A stretch of 64,000 nucleotides of DNA from positions 11,607,765 through 11,671,764 of the forward strand of contig CM039133.1 in the NCBI GenBank assembly GCA_022036555.1, in the 5' to 3' direction. Source of the DNA: Microstegium vimineum (lineage: Eukaryota > Streptophyta > Magnoliopsida > Poales > Poaceae). This document shows positions 1 through 12,200 of this stretch, piece by piece. How positions within the stretch are numbered: the first letter of the stretch is position 1; every line of letters begins with the position of its first letter. A model generated the notes under the pieces. That model was not told the DNA's origin, did not search any database, and saw only the letters and a list, made by a program, of their open reading frames with translations. The translations under genes were made by a program, and so were the position numbers.

Positions 1-3000
1 TCAGGATTAACCAACTTAATCCCAACAGATGATCCATACCTTAATTAGTCCGTCAGGTGTCGCCACTTTGCAGCGGGTCATCCACGTCTTTCCGAACAGG
101 ATCACCTCATTACAATCATTGCAGAAGTAATACGAAATTTTTATATTACATCAAAGTAGTGGAAATTTAAAGTCATATTACAAACCATAAGTTTTGAAAC
201 ATAACTTAGTCTCATACGATAACATTACATCAAGCTGTTGATAGAGTATGAACAAACAACCGAGATACTCTTGCCCAAGAGTCAAGCAAAGACAGTTTAT
301 TCATCATCTTCATCTATACGGACCACGGTCATGCAGCAAGAAGCCACACAAACCGGGTTGTGATCCTCATCTGCAATAGGGGTTAACAAACCCTGAGTAC
401 GGGAGTACTCAACAAGACTTATCCAACAAAAAAAATATTTGGTGGACAAAACAGTATGCAAGTCATGGGATTCAAGGTGTGGTTTGCAAGAATCAAATAT
501 TTTGCATAAAGGAGCATTTATAAAAGAATTGAAATTCATTTATGTTATCCATAAGATTACTCAAGTACCGATCTAGATGTATGATCGATAATAAGGTAAT
601 AACCATCCATAAAGGGATCCAACAAGTATCCAGTTTAAGATTCTTTAACTAAGAAGAAGAAGACAGGGTTATGTTTCCATATCCGAGGAACACGACGATT
701 CGAACCGGTTTATCCCAGCTGGGGCTTCCCTATCACACGACATATACAGCCGCTTAAAGCATGCATATGACTACTCTTCAATGGATCCTCCATCCGAGAA
801 CGGGGTTCCGCCACCCGAGAGCACAGTACACCTCCATCCAGTTCACTAACTTGGAGGGTACACACTACTCTCGCCATCTCTCCACTCCCAGTGCGGGTTA
901 ACCGTCCTTTGGACTGGATTAGCCAGAGTCCAGCTTCCCGGAGTATGTGATAAGTACTCCAAAGTCACAACCCTAGTCATGCATCAACAAACGGTCCCTA
1001 ATGACACAGGCGGAAAGAACCCGCTCACCAGACACCGCTAATGGCTCTCCAACACCGTGTCCGCCCGGTCTCGATTATTACTTCAAACAACAACAACAAC
1101 ATCCTTTTCTCAGAAAACATAACCATTTGCCGAAGCAATACGCTATGCGTAGGTGACCGGGCATCACCTACTATAAAAGTTCTAAGCATACTTTGCATCT
1201 TTAAACAAGTGTCAAGGTTAAAGGTACAACTGGAACAAGGATAAAGCTATGCATCAAGTAGGAATTTAATAAAGTACCGTAATGCAATATTATAAACATG
1301 TCCAAAAGAACTGAGCAAACAACATTACATCAAGCATGACCAACTTGTGTTTGTCCCTGGACAATGGACCATTTGCATCAAATAATCCAAAATCACTCAA
1401 AGCCTAAAGTTATTAGAGTTTCTAAGCATTTTATAACTAATTAAACAACTAGCCATGTATAAGAGTTCATCCAAAAGCTCCCAAACTTTTTGTACAACAA
1501 GGTAACAGGGTATAAAGCTTACACAAAAATTCCCAGAATTTTTGGAACAACGCACAGAGCATGAAAATTTATGAAAAACTCGTCTTTCAATTAATTGAGC
1601 ATTTTTGCATGATTAAAAACATACTGAACATAGACATGTTATATTTTTATTAAAAACTACACATCACAGAGAGCATTCACAAATTTTTGCAGAATTTAAA
1701 CATGCACAGATTTAAACATACAAAAATAACAAAAGAGGTTACTGTCAAAGCTGGAAAAAGGGAAAACCCTTCATAAAACCCACTAATGGCTGGGTCCCGC
1801 CCGTCAGTGGCACAGACGCACGCAGCGGCGCCGACGACCACAAAACACGGCGGTGCGTCGCCGTCGGTGACCAAACCGAACCGCTACCCCTCGAACCTGT
1901 TTCGGCTCTCCAAGCCGAACCCAACGAGGTGTGTCACGACTAAAACCAACCCTAAGAAACGGCTCATCGACGGTGACGGCGGCGATCGGAGTTCGATCGC
2001 TCGTACGCCGGCGAGCACAGGCCTCAATCGGAGAAGCTAGGCCTTGAAAATGACTCAGAGGACAACCCCGAGCAAAACGCCCCACAGAAACGAGACTAAA
2101 ACCTACCCAAGAGACCTAGTCGACGGCAATGGCGGCAACCCGAGCTCGACCGCACATACGCCGACGAACACAAAGCTAAACGCAACATCCTCATCGACGA
2201 CCATGGCGGTCGCCGGGGATCTGCGCGACGCGCACCGGAGAAAACACGCACGCGCTCGAGGACAATCACCCCTCGAAACAGACTCAAGACGACCAGATGA
2301 AGCTAGCGCAAGACTCGGATTAGAAAAAGATCAACGACAACGACCACACGACGAACATACCGCCGCGCCGACCATGAACCACGGCGGCACTCGAGGACAG
2401 AGCTCAAAGGCTTGATTCAAGGACAATCGAGGGTGCGGAGAGGTCGAGGAGCTCAACCTGGTCACGAAGCGCTTGCAAACGTGGCCGGAGATGAAGCAGA
2501 GACGGCTGTTGACGGAGACATGCCGGTGGAGACGATGAACCGAGCGGCAACGAAGACGTTCCCGGAGCAGAGCAGCGGCGCTCTCGTCGGAGCTGAGGAA
2601 GGCGGAGCCGCGCAGGATGAATGCATGCTTGATGGCTTTAACCAACTCACCCCGAGAATGCGCGAGGTCAAAGCGAAAACAAAGGCAAAGGATTGAGCGA
2701 ATGGAAGTGGCTAACAAGCTCGGACGAGCTCGTCGAAGATGGTGGAGCGCTCGGCGGAGCCAAGCAGAGTGATGGCGTGGCGTGGAAAGGGAGGTAGGAG
2801 TGGACGGTGTCCCGTTTTAAAGACGGCAACGGTTCCCTGACGCCGCCACACACATGACAGGCCGTGAGTCAAGGACAGGAGTAACACGGTGGCGTCGACA
2901 GGTGTCCGGCCAGATGTCGGCGTCGAGCTCAACGCCGCCATGCAACTACTTGAAGAAAAGACTGAACTGCCCCTGTGACTATTTTGCAAAATGCTCAAGC

Positions 3001-3503
3001 TTCCAGGGTTTTCATGAAAAACTTTGAATACGAAAGTTGCTCAAAATTTCATGATCTACAACTTTGTCAATACTCACATTTTAAAAATTGGCCTAGAAAT
3101 GAAAATGCATTTTTGAAATTTGAGAACCTTTTAAAAGGATTTGCCCCCTTTTTAAATACTTTTAAAAACAAGAACAACACTTGAAAAACTGTAAACACAA
3201 CAAAAGCAAAACAAATAGAGCTCTACATCTTTGCTTAGACAACCATAAGCAAATTCTTTATAGATTTTGAAAATCATGTTTTGGGTTTAATCCACCCCCT
3301 CTGGGAAATAGGGTTTGGATACAAATTTTAATATTTGAGAATTTGAAAAGATGACCTGCATCCAAAACAATTGATCAAACACAAGCAAGTAAACTCATTT
3401 TAGTTCAATGCATATCCAGGTTTTCAAACAAATGAATGATGCTTAATGCATATGATGACATGATCAGTTTTTTTAATTAAGAGATTAACACCCGGGTGTT
3501 ACA
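1..3503 (-). repeat. 3' LTR (left copy), first 33 nt outside window
   Basis: This is a direct repeat of 9231-13117. It ends with the LTR terminus TGTTACA, giving TGTAACACCC on the minus strand. Compared with the right copy it lacks about 350 bp (corresponding to 10586-10930, joined near 1293) and about 18 bp (near 1190). It has about 17 extra bases near 2670. The GC-rich block 1786-2960 has many C/T and G/A differences from 11415-12560. Open frames inside the LTR show no coding features. Confidence 0.93.
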
Positions 3504-3520
3504 ATCCTCCCCCCTTAAAG
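3504..3520 (-). other. Polypurine tract of the chromovirus
   Basis: On the minus strand a purine run AAGGGGGGAGGA lies directly before the LTR start TGTAACACC. This is the expected position for the primer of plus-strand DNA synthesis. Confidence 0.85.
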
Positions 3521-3635
3521 AAATCTCGTCCCGAGATTTAGGAGTGAAACAAGGTAATGGAAAAGAAAATGTATCAAGAACCTTTCTTTTTCACATCATC
3601 CTTGTTACAATTATGACCAGGTTTTACAAAACAGC

Positions 3636-4789
3636 TCAAACGATAGAAGCATAAAACTCTGGGAAATTCTCTAAAAGATAATCTTCAGATTCCCAAGTAG
3701 CTTCTTCTTCTGAGTGTTGATTCCACTGCACCTTGTAGAACTTGATGGTCTTGCGATGAGTAATTCGATCCTTTTGATCGAGAACCTTTACATGATACTC
3801 AGAGTAGGTCATGTCAGGTTCTAACTGCACTCCTTCAACTTCCACTGTTGTATCTTTAATTTGAAGACACTTCTTCAATTGTGCTACGTGGAACACATCA
3901 TGAACGGCAGAGAGAATGTCAGGCAGTTTCAAACGATAAGCCACCTTGCCAATACATTCCAGAACTGGGAACGGACTGACATAACGAGGTGCTAACTTGC
4001 CTTTTACTCCAAAACAAGAGATCCCTTTCATAGGTGTGACTTTCAGATACACATGATCTCCTGGTCGATATTGAAGTGGCCTTCTTCTTTTGTCAGCATA
4101 GCTCTTTTGCCTTGACTGAGCTATTTCAAGATTGATGCGAATCTATTTAACTTTATCTTCAGCTTCTTTAACTAAGTCAACTCCAAAGAACTCACGTTCT
4201 TCGGGTTCCGACCAATTAAGAGGAGTTCTGCAACCACGACCATACAAAGCTTCGAATGGTGACATTTTTATGCTTTGTTGATAACTGTTGTTGTATGAGA
4301 ACTCTGCCAAAGGTAAGCATTCATCCCACTTCTCTGCAAAGTTAAGAACACAACATCGCAACAAATCTTCAAGAATTTGATTGACTCGTTCAGTCTGACC
4401 ATCGGTTTGAGGATGATAAGCAGTGCTGTACAAAAGTTTAGTACCCAAAGATTCATAGAGATGCCTCCAGAAGGCTGAGACAAACTGAGTCCCACGATCA
4501 GATATGATGGTCTTAGGAATGCCATGAAGACTTACTATTCTTGCCAAAAACAACTTGGCTTAAGCAGCGGCATTATGTGAAGTCTTGACTGGTAGAAAAT
4601 GTGCAGATTTGGTGAGCCGGTCAACAATGACCTAGATAGAATCACAACCACTCGAGGTTTTTGGTAAACCTACTATGAAATCCATACTGATGTCTTCCCA
4701 CTTCCAAACTAGAACTAGCAAAGGTTGAAGTTGACCCCCTGGTTTCAAACGCACTGCTTTTACTTTCTGACAAGTGTCACACTTAGCCA
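3636..4789 (-). pseudogene. pol C-terminal part: integrase core and chromodomain, interrupted
   Basis: The integrase core is recognisable. The first catalytic Asp (codon 4620-4622) lies in a VDRLTKSAHF context and the second (4497-4499) in ISDRGTQF. The Glu follows in TERVNQI with 35 residues between, giving the classical D,D35E spacing. A GPY-type segment follows (LAPRYVSPFPVLE, GKVAYRLKLP). The last 45 residues are a chromodomain with the block KVQWNQHSEEEATWE. The reading is broken by TAG at 4632-4634, TAA at 4560-4562 and TAG at 4143-4145. It is out of frame with upstream pol because of a small deletion near 4790, inside the HHCC zinc finger. In plants such chromodomains are thought to guide insertion toward heterochromatin. 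Confidence 0.9.
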
Positions 4790-6999
4790 CAGCCGGTTAT
4801 CTCAATCTTCATCTTTGTCCACCAAAACTTTCTCCTCAAATCCTGGTACATTTTGTTGCTTCCGGGGTGAATGGACAAACGAGAAGTATGAGCTTCCTCA
4901 AGAATAGCTTGTCGTAACTCTGGAACTTTAGGTATCACAAGACGATCCTTGAACCAAAGTACATCAGATTCATCTAACTTAAAACAAGTGGGTATCCCAG
5001 ATTTCACCTTTGCTTGAAGATGTGCGATGCCTTTATTGGTCTGTTGAGCCTCGATAATTTGATCACGAATGCTGGGTTCCACCGATATGTTAGCTAGACT
5101 GCCATGCTGAACCATAGATATGCCTAGCCTTTCTAACTCATAACAGAGTGTGGAATTTACCATCTTTAGTCTCAGGCAATTGCAACTACCCTTACGACTT
5201 AAGGCATCAGCTACAACATTTGCCTTACCTGGATGGTAATGCACTTCAAGATCATAATCTTTGATAAGCTCTAACCACCGCCTTTGCCTCATATTTAGCT
5301 CAGACTGAGTGAATATATACTTCAAACTCTTATGATCAGTATAGATATGACAAAGGTTGCCCAGAAGATAATGCCGCCAAATCTTCAAAGAGTGGACAAC
5401 TGCCGCTAACTCCAGATCATGAGTTGGATAGTTCTCTTCGTGCTTCTTCAACTGTCTAGAAGCATAAGCAATGACCCTTCCTTCTTGCATCAAGACACAC
5501 CCAATACCAATACCGGATGCATCACAATATACATCAAAGGGCTTCTCATTATTAGGTTGAGATAATACGGGAGCTGTGGTCATTAACTTCTTCAAAGCAT
5601 GAAAAGCATCTTCGCACTCAGCAGACCACACGAACTTGGTCTGGTTCTTCAGTAGACTGGTAATTGGCTTCGAGACTCGAGAAAAGTCTGGAATAAACTG
5701 ACGATAATAACCAGCCATACCCAGGAAACTTCGAACTTGATGAACTGTCGTTGGTGGCTTCCAATCCAGAATGTCCTTCACCTTACTAGGATCAACTGCC
5801 ATGCCTCCGTTGGACAGAACATGTCCTAGGAATTGCACTTCCTTCAGCCAAAACTCACATTTGCTGAACTTAGCATAAAGCTGGTGCTCTCACAATCGAG
5901 TTAAGACGATCCGGAGATGACGGGCGTGTTCCTTTTCATTCTTGGAATAGATAAGAATATCATCAATGAAGACAACAACGAACTTATCCAACTCCGGCAT
6001 GAATACTGAGTTCATCAGATACATGAAGTATGTCGGGGCATTAGTCAAACCAAACGACATTACCAGATATTCATAAAGCCCATATCTAGTGGTAAACGCC
6101 GTCTTGGGGATATCATCGGGACGGATCTTGATCTGGTGGTACCCTAATCGCAAGTCGATCTTGGAAAACACCCTAGCTCCAGCGAGTTGATCAAAGAGAA
6201 GATCAATCCGTGGCAAAGGGTACTTGTTCTTGATGGTCACCTCATTCAAGGGATGATAGTCAACGCACATGCGAAGGGTATGATCCTTCTTTTTCACGAA
6301 AATGGCAGGACAACCCCATGGCGATGAACTAGGTCGAATGAAACCTTTATCGAGCAACTCATTTAACTGAGTCTTCAACTCGGCTAGCTCTTTAGGAGGC
6401 ATCCGATAGGCCCTTCTAGAGATAGGTGCGGTACCAGGCTTTAGCTCTATAGAAAACTCAACATCTCTATCAGGAGGTAATCCAGGTAAGTCATCAGGAA
6501 AGACGTCTGGAAACTCACGTACTATTAGAATATCATGTACCCCAACTGCAACTGTAGCATAGACTCTTCCTTCTTCCCTCTTTGGCACAGAAAGTTGGAT
6601 CAAGAGTTGAGATTTACTGTCAGGCACATCTACCTTGATAGTTCTGTTTAACACATCGATCACAGCTTTGTGCTGTTGCAACCAATTCATCCCCAGGATC
6701 ACATCTAAACCCTGGTTAGGAAGCACTACCAAAGTCATGGGAAAGATATGCCCACCTAGACTCAAAGATACTTGATACACCAATTCTTTAGTAGAGATTC
6801 GACCACCAGGTGTTTGCACATGAAAGTCCATGTTTAACTCAGACAAAGGAATACTATGCTTGAGCACAAATGACTTAACAATGAAGGAATGCGATGCACC
6901 AGAATCAAAGAGAATAACTACAGGTTGATTGTTGACAGGAAACATACCCTGCAATACAGGTTCTCCTTCTGGCATCCCTTCACCCTGGGTATGAAACAC
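4783..6999 (-). pseudogene. pol N-terminal part: protease, reverse transcriptase, RNase H, integrase zinc finger
   Basis: The aspartic protease signature LFDSGASHSF lies near the start, about residue 31 from 6999. Reverse transcriptase follows, with the linker to RT (LPGLPPDRDVEFSIELKPG), KIDLRLGYHQIKI and the catalytic VVFIDDILIYS. RNase H shows YCDASGIGIGCVLMQ, ASRQLKKHEENYPTHDLEL and YTDHKSLKYIF. The integrase zinc finger begins (HTSRLSIHPGSNKMY) and breaks at about 4790. The only stop between RT and RNase H is TGA at 5890-5892, where the family has an Arg codon, so a CGA-to-TGA transition is the simplest explanation. This part shares a frame with the gag zinc knuckle, so the parent made one gag-pol polyprotein. 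Confidence 0.93.
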
Positions 7000-7092
7000 T
7001 CGCCCAGTCTTCTGCTCATTCTTGTTCTTCTGAACTCCAACATTCCCACTCTGCTTCTGCTGCTGCTGATTTCCAGCGAACTTCTGATTATA

Positions 7093-8138
7093 CTACTTCG
7101 GAAGAGGACATACATTGGAATAATGCCCCACCTTTCCACAGTTGAAACATGCATTGCTGGTTTGCTTGGCAACCACTTGATTGTTTTGACCAGCATTCGG
7201 CCTAGGATACTGAGAACCCCCAGAGAATTGCTGTCCAGACTTCTGCTACTGCTGAGGAGGACGATACTGGAAACGGTTGTGGTTCTGAGGGTGGTAGATG
7301 ATCTTCTGCCTCTTCTGATTACCACTAGAAGACCCAGCAAATGATTTCTTCTTCTTTGTCTCCCTATGGATGCGCAAGGAATTCTCAGCAGAGATAGCCA
7401 TGCTCACAACCTCATGATAGGTAGCATTAGGATTGTGATTAAGCATGGTGTGCAGTTTAGTTGAGAGCCCCTGAGAAACCATCTCTTCTTCTTAGCATCA
7501 GTACTGACATGTTCTACAGCATACTGTGAAAGATGGTTGAACTTGCCCACGTACTGCATAACAGTGGAATCCCCCTGCTTCAAACTCAGGAACTCCTCCA
7601 ACTTAGCTTCCATAACACCATCGGGAATATAGTGCGCACGAAAAGCCTCGCGAAACTCCTTCCAGGTGGCACGATGACCTGCCGGCTGCATAGCTGTAAA
7701 GGTCGACCACCAAGCTCCTGCTGCCCCGCGGAGCTGTTGAGCTGCAAAGACGGGCTTCTGCACCTCTGTGCAATTAATCAGCTTGAACTTCTGCTCCATG
7801 GTGCGGAGCCAATCATCAGCTTCCAAAGGCTCATCTGCCTTGGTGAACACCGGAGGACGCATGTCAGTGAAGTCGACATAAGTCGTCTCTTGATTATTGC
7901 GACCATGACGTTCATTGCCGCCTTGCTGGGGATGTTGAGCTAGTTCATTCAAAAGGCGAGCATTGTCTGCTAAAACACTGTTCAATGCTGCCAAAGCTTG
8001 TGTCAAGGTTGGTGGTGTAGGTGGTGGATCAGGGAATTCACCATCTTGAGCCCCAGCATTGTTATGTTCAGGCATCTGTTTGCACAAACATACTTTTATT
8101 GAAAACATGATCATAAAAGTATCAAGGTGCACAAACAT
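7093..8138 (-). pseudogene. gag: capsid domain and CCHC zinc knuckle, interrupted
   Basis: The likely start is the ATG at 8073-8075 (MPEHNNAGAQ); the frame is open further upstream to 8138. A Retrotrans_gag domain is visible (DDWLRTMEQKF, AAGAWWSTF, WKEFREAFRAHYIP, FLSLKQGDSTVMQYVGKFNHLSQYA). About one base is lost near 7465, just after FLRG, shifting the frame; the C-terminal part continues from 7482 (LSTKLHTML...). A zinc knuckle with spacing C-x2-C-x4-H-x4-C occupies 7108-7149 (CFNCGKVGHYSNVC). In-frame TAG codons sit at 7246-7248 and 7093-7095, both in Gln-rich contexts that suggest CAG-to-TAG change. Gag packages the RNA into virus-like particles. Confidence 0.9.
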
Positions 8139-8261
8139 ATATTACATGACCATCATAACACAACAATGCTGAAAACTAAAGAGTTCTGAAAGCGATAAAG
8201 GTAGATTATATCACAACATCCACTACTTGCATCCGAACTAAATAGTTAGGCGAAACATGAT

Positions 8262-8891
8262 CTACTCGTCGTCACTGAGGACTACAACCTCCACCTCCTG
8301 CTCATCCTCGATGATCACCACTGGCTCTGGCTCTGGTGCAGCTCCACCTTGACCCTCAGGTGTAGGTGCAACGAACTGGTCTGCCTGAACAAGCTCCCCA
8401 AGGTCCTCTGCCATGGCCTGCTGCTGGTACTCTGGGTTCATCATGTTGTGGAGGTGATGCACCTCCTCATGAAGAGCATTGTTGTACACCTCAAGATTGC
8501 CTACATAGTGCCCCAAGTTGAGGTACATCTCAGACAGAAGGTGCTCTCGGTCCTAGGCTTCATTCCTTTCTCCCATCGCCTCGTACATGAGACCCTCAGC
8601 GATAGTCGCCTCCGTTGCCTTGGCTGCCAGTTGTGCCTAACACGCCTGCAACTCAGCCTCTTTCTCCTCCACCTTGCCCTTCAGGTCATCAACACTGCTA
8701 GCCAACTCATCCCTGTTGGATGTCAGCCAATCCAGCTCAAGCTCCAAGTGCTCGATCTTCGCCTTGTGGCGAGCACAGCAACTGGCACCCGACTGACTGC
8801 TCTCACCATAGTCTCCACGTGTCGCCAACCTGTGGCGAGGGACGCCCCGAGGTCCGGAAGACTTGCGTACTGTGCGCTTAGTTCTGGCCAT
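8262..8891 (-). pseudogene. Upstream ORF with histone H3-tail-like N-terminus, coiled coil and acidic end
   Basis: One frame runs from an ATG at 8889-8891 to a stop at 8262, with TAG interruptions at 8637-8639 and 8553-8555; the undamaged form would be about 209 residues. After the initiator Met the protein starts ARTKRTVRKS, matching 8 of the first 10 residues of mature histone H3 (ARTKQTARKS), including the positions of K4, R8, K9 and S10. The next residues (SGPRGVPRHRLATR) still resemble the tail to about residue 23 (SGP..., PR, LAT). Then comes a predicted coiled coil (KAKIEHLELELDWL, KGKVEEKEAELQAC) and an acidic C-terminus (VVIIEDEQEVEVVVLSDDE). It lies between the primer binding site and gag and is not a standard gag-pol product. 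No function can be assigned; histone mimicry is inference. Confidence 0.75.
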
Positions 8892-9211
8892 CCTATAGAA
8901 AAGATTTTAAAAGAGGTAAGTAAGTAATAGGTCAATTTTAGTAGCTTAAGAACAAAATTTTAAACCCATCCCAAGTTGTATGATATGATGCATGAAACGT
9001 CCCTACGAATACGATAATATTTACATAACATATATATAGGGCATATATATATAACCATATTCATACCATCAGCTTGATATCCTAAAATCTACTTTCCTAA
9101 ACTTGGAAAGAGAGAAAAGATGAGTTAAATAAATTTTTAGACTCAAATCACATTTTAATGTAAGATCCAAAAACATTTTGAAAACTTTTGCAACTGCAAG
9201 ATTGGTAATAA

Positions 9212-9228
9212 GGAGAGCTTTGATACCA
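9212..9228 (-). other. Primer binding site, initiator tRNA-Met type
   Basis: On the minus strand, TGGTATCAAAGCTCTCC follows the LTR end (...TTTCACA) after two bases. TGGTATCA(G/A)AGC is the complement of the plant initiator tRNA-Met 3' end, the usual primer for Ty3/gypsy chromoviruses. One mismatch (A for G) is visible. Confidence 0.88.
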
Positions 9229-9230
9229 GC

Positions 9231-12200
9231 TGTGAAAGAACCTCTTAAGATAGGGCCCACTTGTCAGGATTAACCAACTTAATCCCAACACATGATCCAT
9301 ACATTAATTAGTCCCTCAGGTGTCGCCACTTTGCAGCGGGTCATCCACCTCTTTCCGAATAGGATCGCCTCATTACAATCATTGCAGAAGTAATACAAAA
9401 TTTTTATATTACATCAAAGTAGTGGAAATTTAAAGTCATATTACAAACCATAAGTTTTGAAACATAACTTAGTGTCATACGATAACATTACATCAAGCTG
9501 TTGATAGAGTATGAACAAACAACCGAGATACTCTTGCCCAAGAGTCAAGCAAAGACAGTTTATTCATCATCTTCATCTATACGGACCACGGTCATGCAGC
9601 AAGAAGCCACACAAACCGGGTTGTGATCCTCATCTGCAATAGGGGTTAACAAACCCTGAGTACGGGAGTACTCAACAAGACTTATCCAACAAAAAAAATA
9701 TTTGGTGGACAAAACAGTATGCAAGTCATGGGATTCAAGGTGTGGTTTGCAAGAATCAAATATTTTGCATAAAGGAGCATTTATAAAAGAATTGAAATTC
9801 ATTTATGTTATCCATAAGATTACTCAAGTACCGATCTAGATGTATGATCGATAACAAGGTAATAACCATCCATAAAGGGATCCAACAAGTATCTAGTTTA
9901 AGCTTCTTTAACTACAAAGAAGAAGACAGGGTTATGTTTCCATATCCGAGGAACACGACGATTCGAACCGGTTTATCCCAGCTGGGGCTTCCCTATCACA
10001 CGACATATACAGCCGCTTAAAGCACACATATGACTACTTTTCCCTGGATCCTCCATCCGAGAACGGGGTTCCGCCACCCGAGAGCACAGTACACCTCCAT
10101 CCAGTTCGCTAACTTGGAGGGTACACACTACTCTCGCCATCTCTCCACTCCCAGTGCGGGTTAACCGTCCTTTGGACTGGATTAGCCAGAGTCCAGCTTC
10201 CTAGAGTATGTGATAAGTCCCAGCCGCTTAAGTCACAACCCTAGTCATGCATCAACGAACGGTCCCTAATGACACAGGCGGAAAGAACCTGCTAACCAGA
10301 CACCGCTGATGGCTCTCCAACACCGTGTCCGTCCGGTCCTGATTATTACTTCAAACAACAACAACAACATCCTTTTCTCAGAAAACATAACCATTTGCCG
10401 AAGCAATATGCTATGCGTAGGTGACCAGGCATCACCTACTATAAAAGTTCTAAGCATACTAAGCATTTTTGCGAAACTTTGCATCTTTAAACAAGTGTCA
10501 AGGTTAAAGGTACAACTGGAACAAGGATAAAGCTATGCATCAAGTAGGAATTTAATAAAGTACAGTAATGCAATATTATAAACATAAGTGTATTTAAAAC
10601 AAACAATTTTAAATATAAGGAAGTGTTTGAATGCACCGGGGCTTGCCTTGGTTGGAGGGATAAACGAACTCGGGCTCAGATTCAAGAGAGAATACCTTTT
10701 CACTAGAGGTATCCAACCCAACCAACGAAGAATCTACACGATATAATGACATGTTTTAGATGATGCTTGAATAGTAAACATGATGCTCAACTCAAACATA
10801 TATGTTCTTAAGATAAGATTACAACAGATTACACCTTGAGTACAAATTCCTTTCATGAAGGAAAGCAAACTAGGTTAAAGCAGATTAATTAAACCCTATT
10901 TATCTTGATTATCTAAATTAATAATTACATCCAAAAGAACTGAGCAAACACTATTACATCAAGCATGTCCAACTTGTGTTTGTCACTGGACAATTGACCA
11001 TTTGCATCAAATAATCCAAAATCACTCAAAGCCTAAAGTTATTAGAGTTTCTAAACATTTTATAACTAATTAAACAACTAGCCATGTATAAGAGTTCAAC
11101 CAAAAGCTCCCAAACTTTTTTTACAGCAAGGTAACAGGGTATAAAGCTTACACAAAAATTCCCAGAATTTTTGGAACAACATACAGAGCATGAAAATTTA
11201 TGGAAAACTCATCCTTCAATTAATTAAGCATTTTTACAGGATTAAAAACATACTGAACATAGACATGTTATATTTTTATTAAAAACTACACATCACAGAG
11301 AGCATTCACAAATTTTTGCAGAATTTAAACATGCACAGATTTAAACATACAAAAATAACAAAAGAGATTACTGTCAAAGCTGGAAAAAGGGAAAACCCTT
11401 CATAAAACCCACTGACGGCTAGGTCCCGCCCGTCAGTGGCATAGACGCACATAGCGGGGCCGACGACCACAAAACACGGCGGTGCGTCGCCGTCGGTGAC
11501 CAAACCGAACCGCTACCCCTCGAACCTGTTTCGGCTCTCCAAGCCGAACCCAACGAGGTGCGTCACGACTAAAACCAACACTAAGAAACGGCTCATCGAC
11601 GGTGACGGCGGCGATCGGAGTTCGACCGCTCGTACGTCGGCGAGCACAGGCCCCGATCGGAGAAGCTAGGCCTCGAAAACGACTCAGAGGACAACCCCGA
11701 GCAAAACGCCCCACAGAAACGAGACTAAAACCTACCCAAGAGACCTAGTCGACGGCAATGGCGACAACCCGAGCTCGACCGCACATACGCCGGCGAACAC
11801 AGAGCTAAACGCAACATCCTCATTGACGGCCATGGCGGTCGGCGGGGATCTGCGCGAAGCGCGCCGGAGAAAACACGCACGCGCTCGAGGACAATCACCC
11901 CTCGAAACAGACTCAAGACGGCTAGACGAAGCTAGCGCAAGACTTGGATTAGAAAAAGATCAACTACAACGACCAAACGACGAACATACCGCCGCGCCGA
12001 CCATGAACCGCGGCGGAGCTCGAGGACAGAGCTCGAAGGCTCGATTCAAAGACAATCGAGGGTGCGGAGAGGTCGAGGAGCTCACTCTGGTCATGAAGCG
12101 CTTGCAAACGTGGCCGGAGACGAAGCAAAGACGGCTGTTGACGGAGACGTGCCAGCGGAGACGATGAACCGAGCGGCAACGAAGATTTTCCCGAAGCAGA

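Noticed and set aside
1786..2960. Several overlapping open frames on both strands in the GC-rich part of both LTRs
   Set aside because: They lie inside LTRs, differ between the two copies by indels, and show no domain; GC-rich composition alone leaves frames open.
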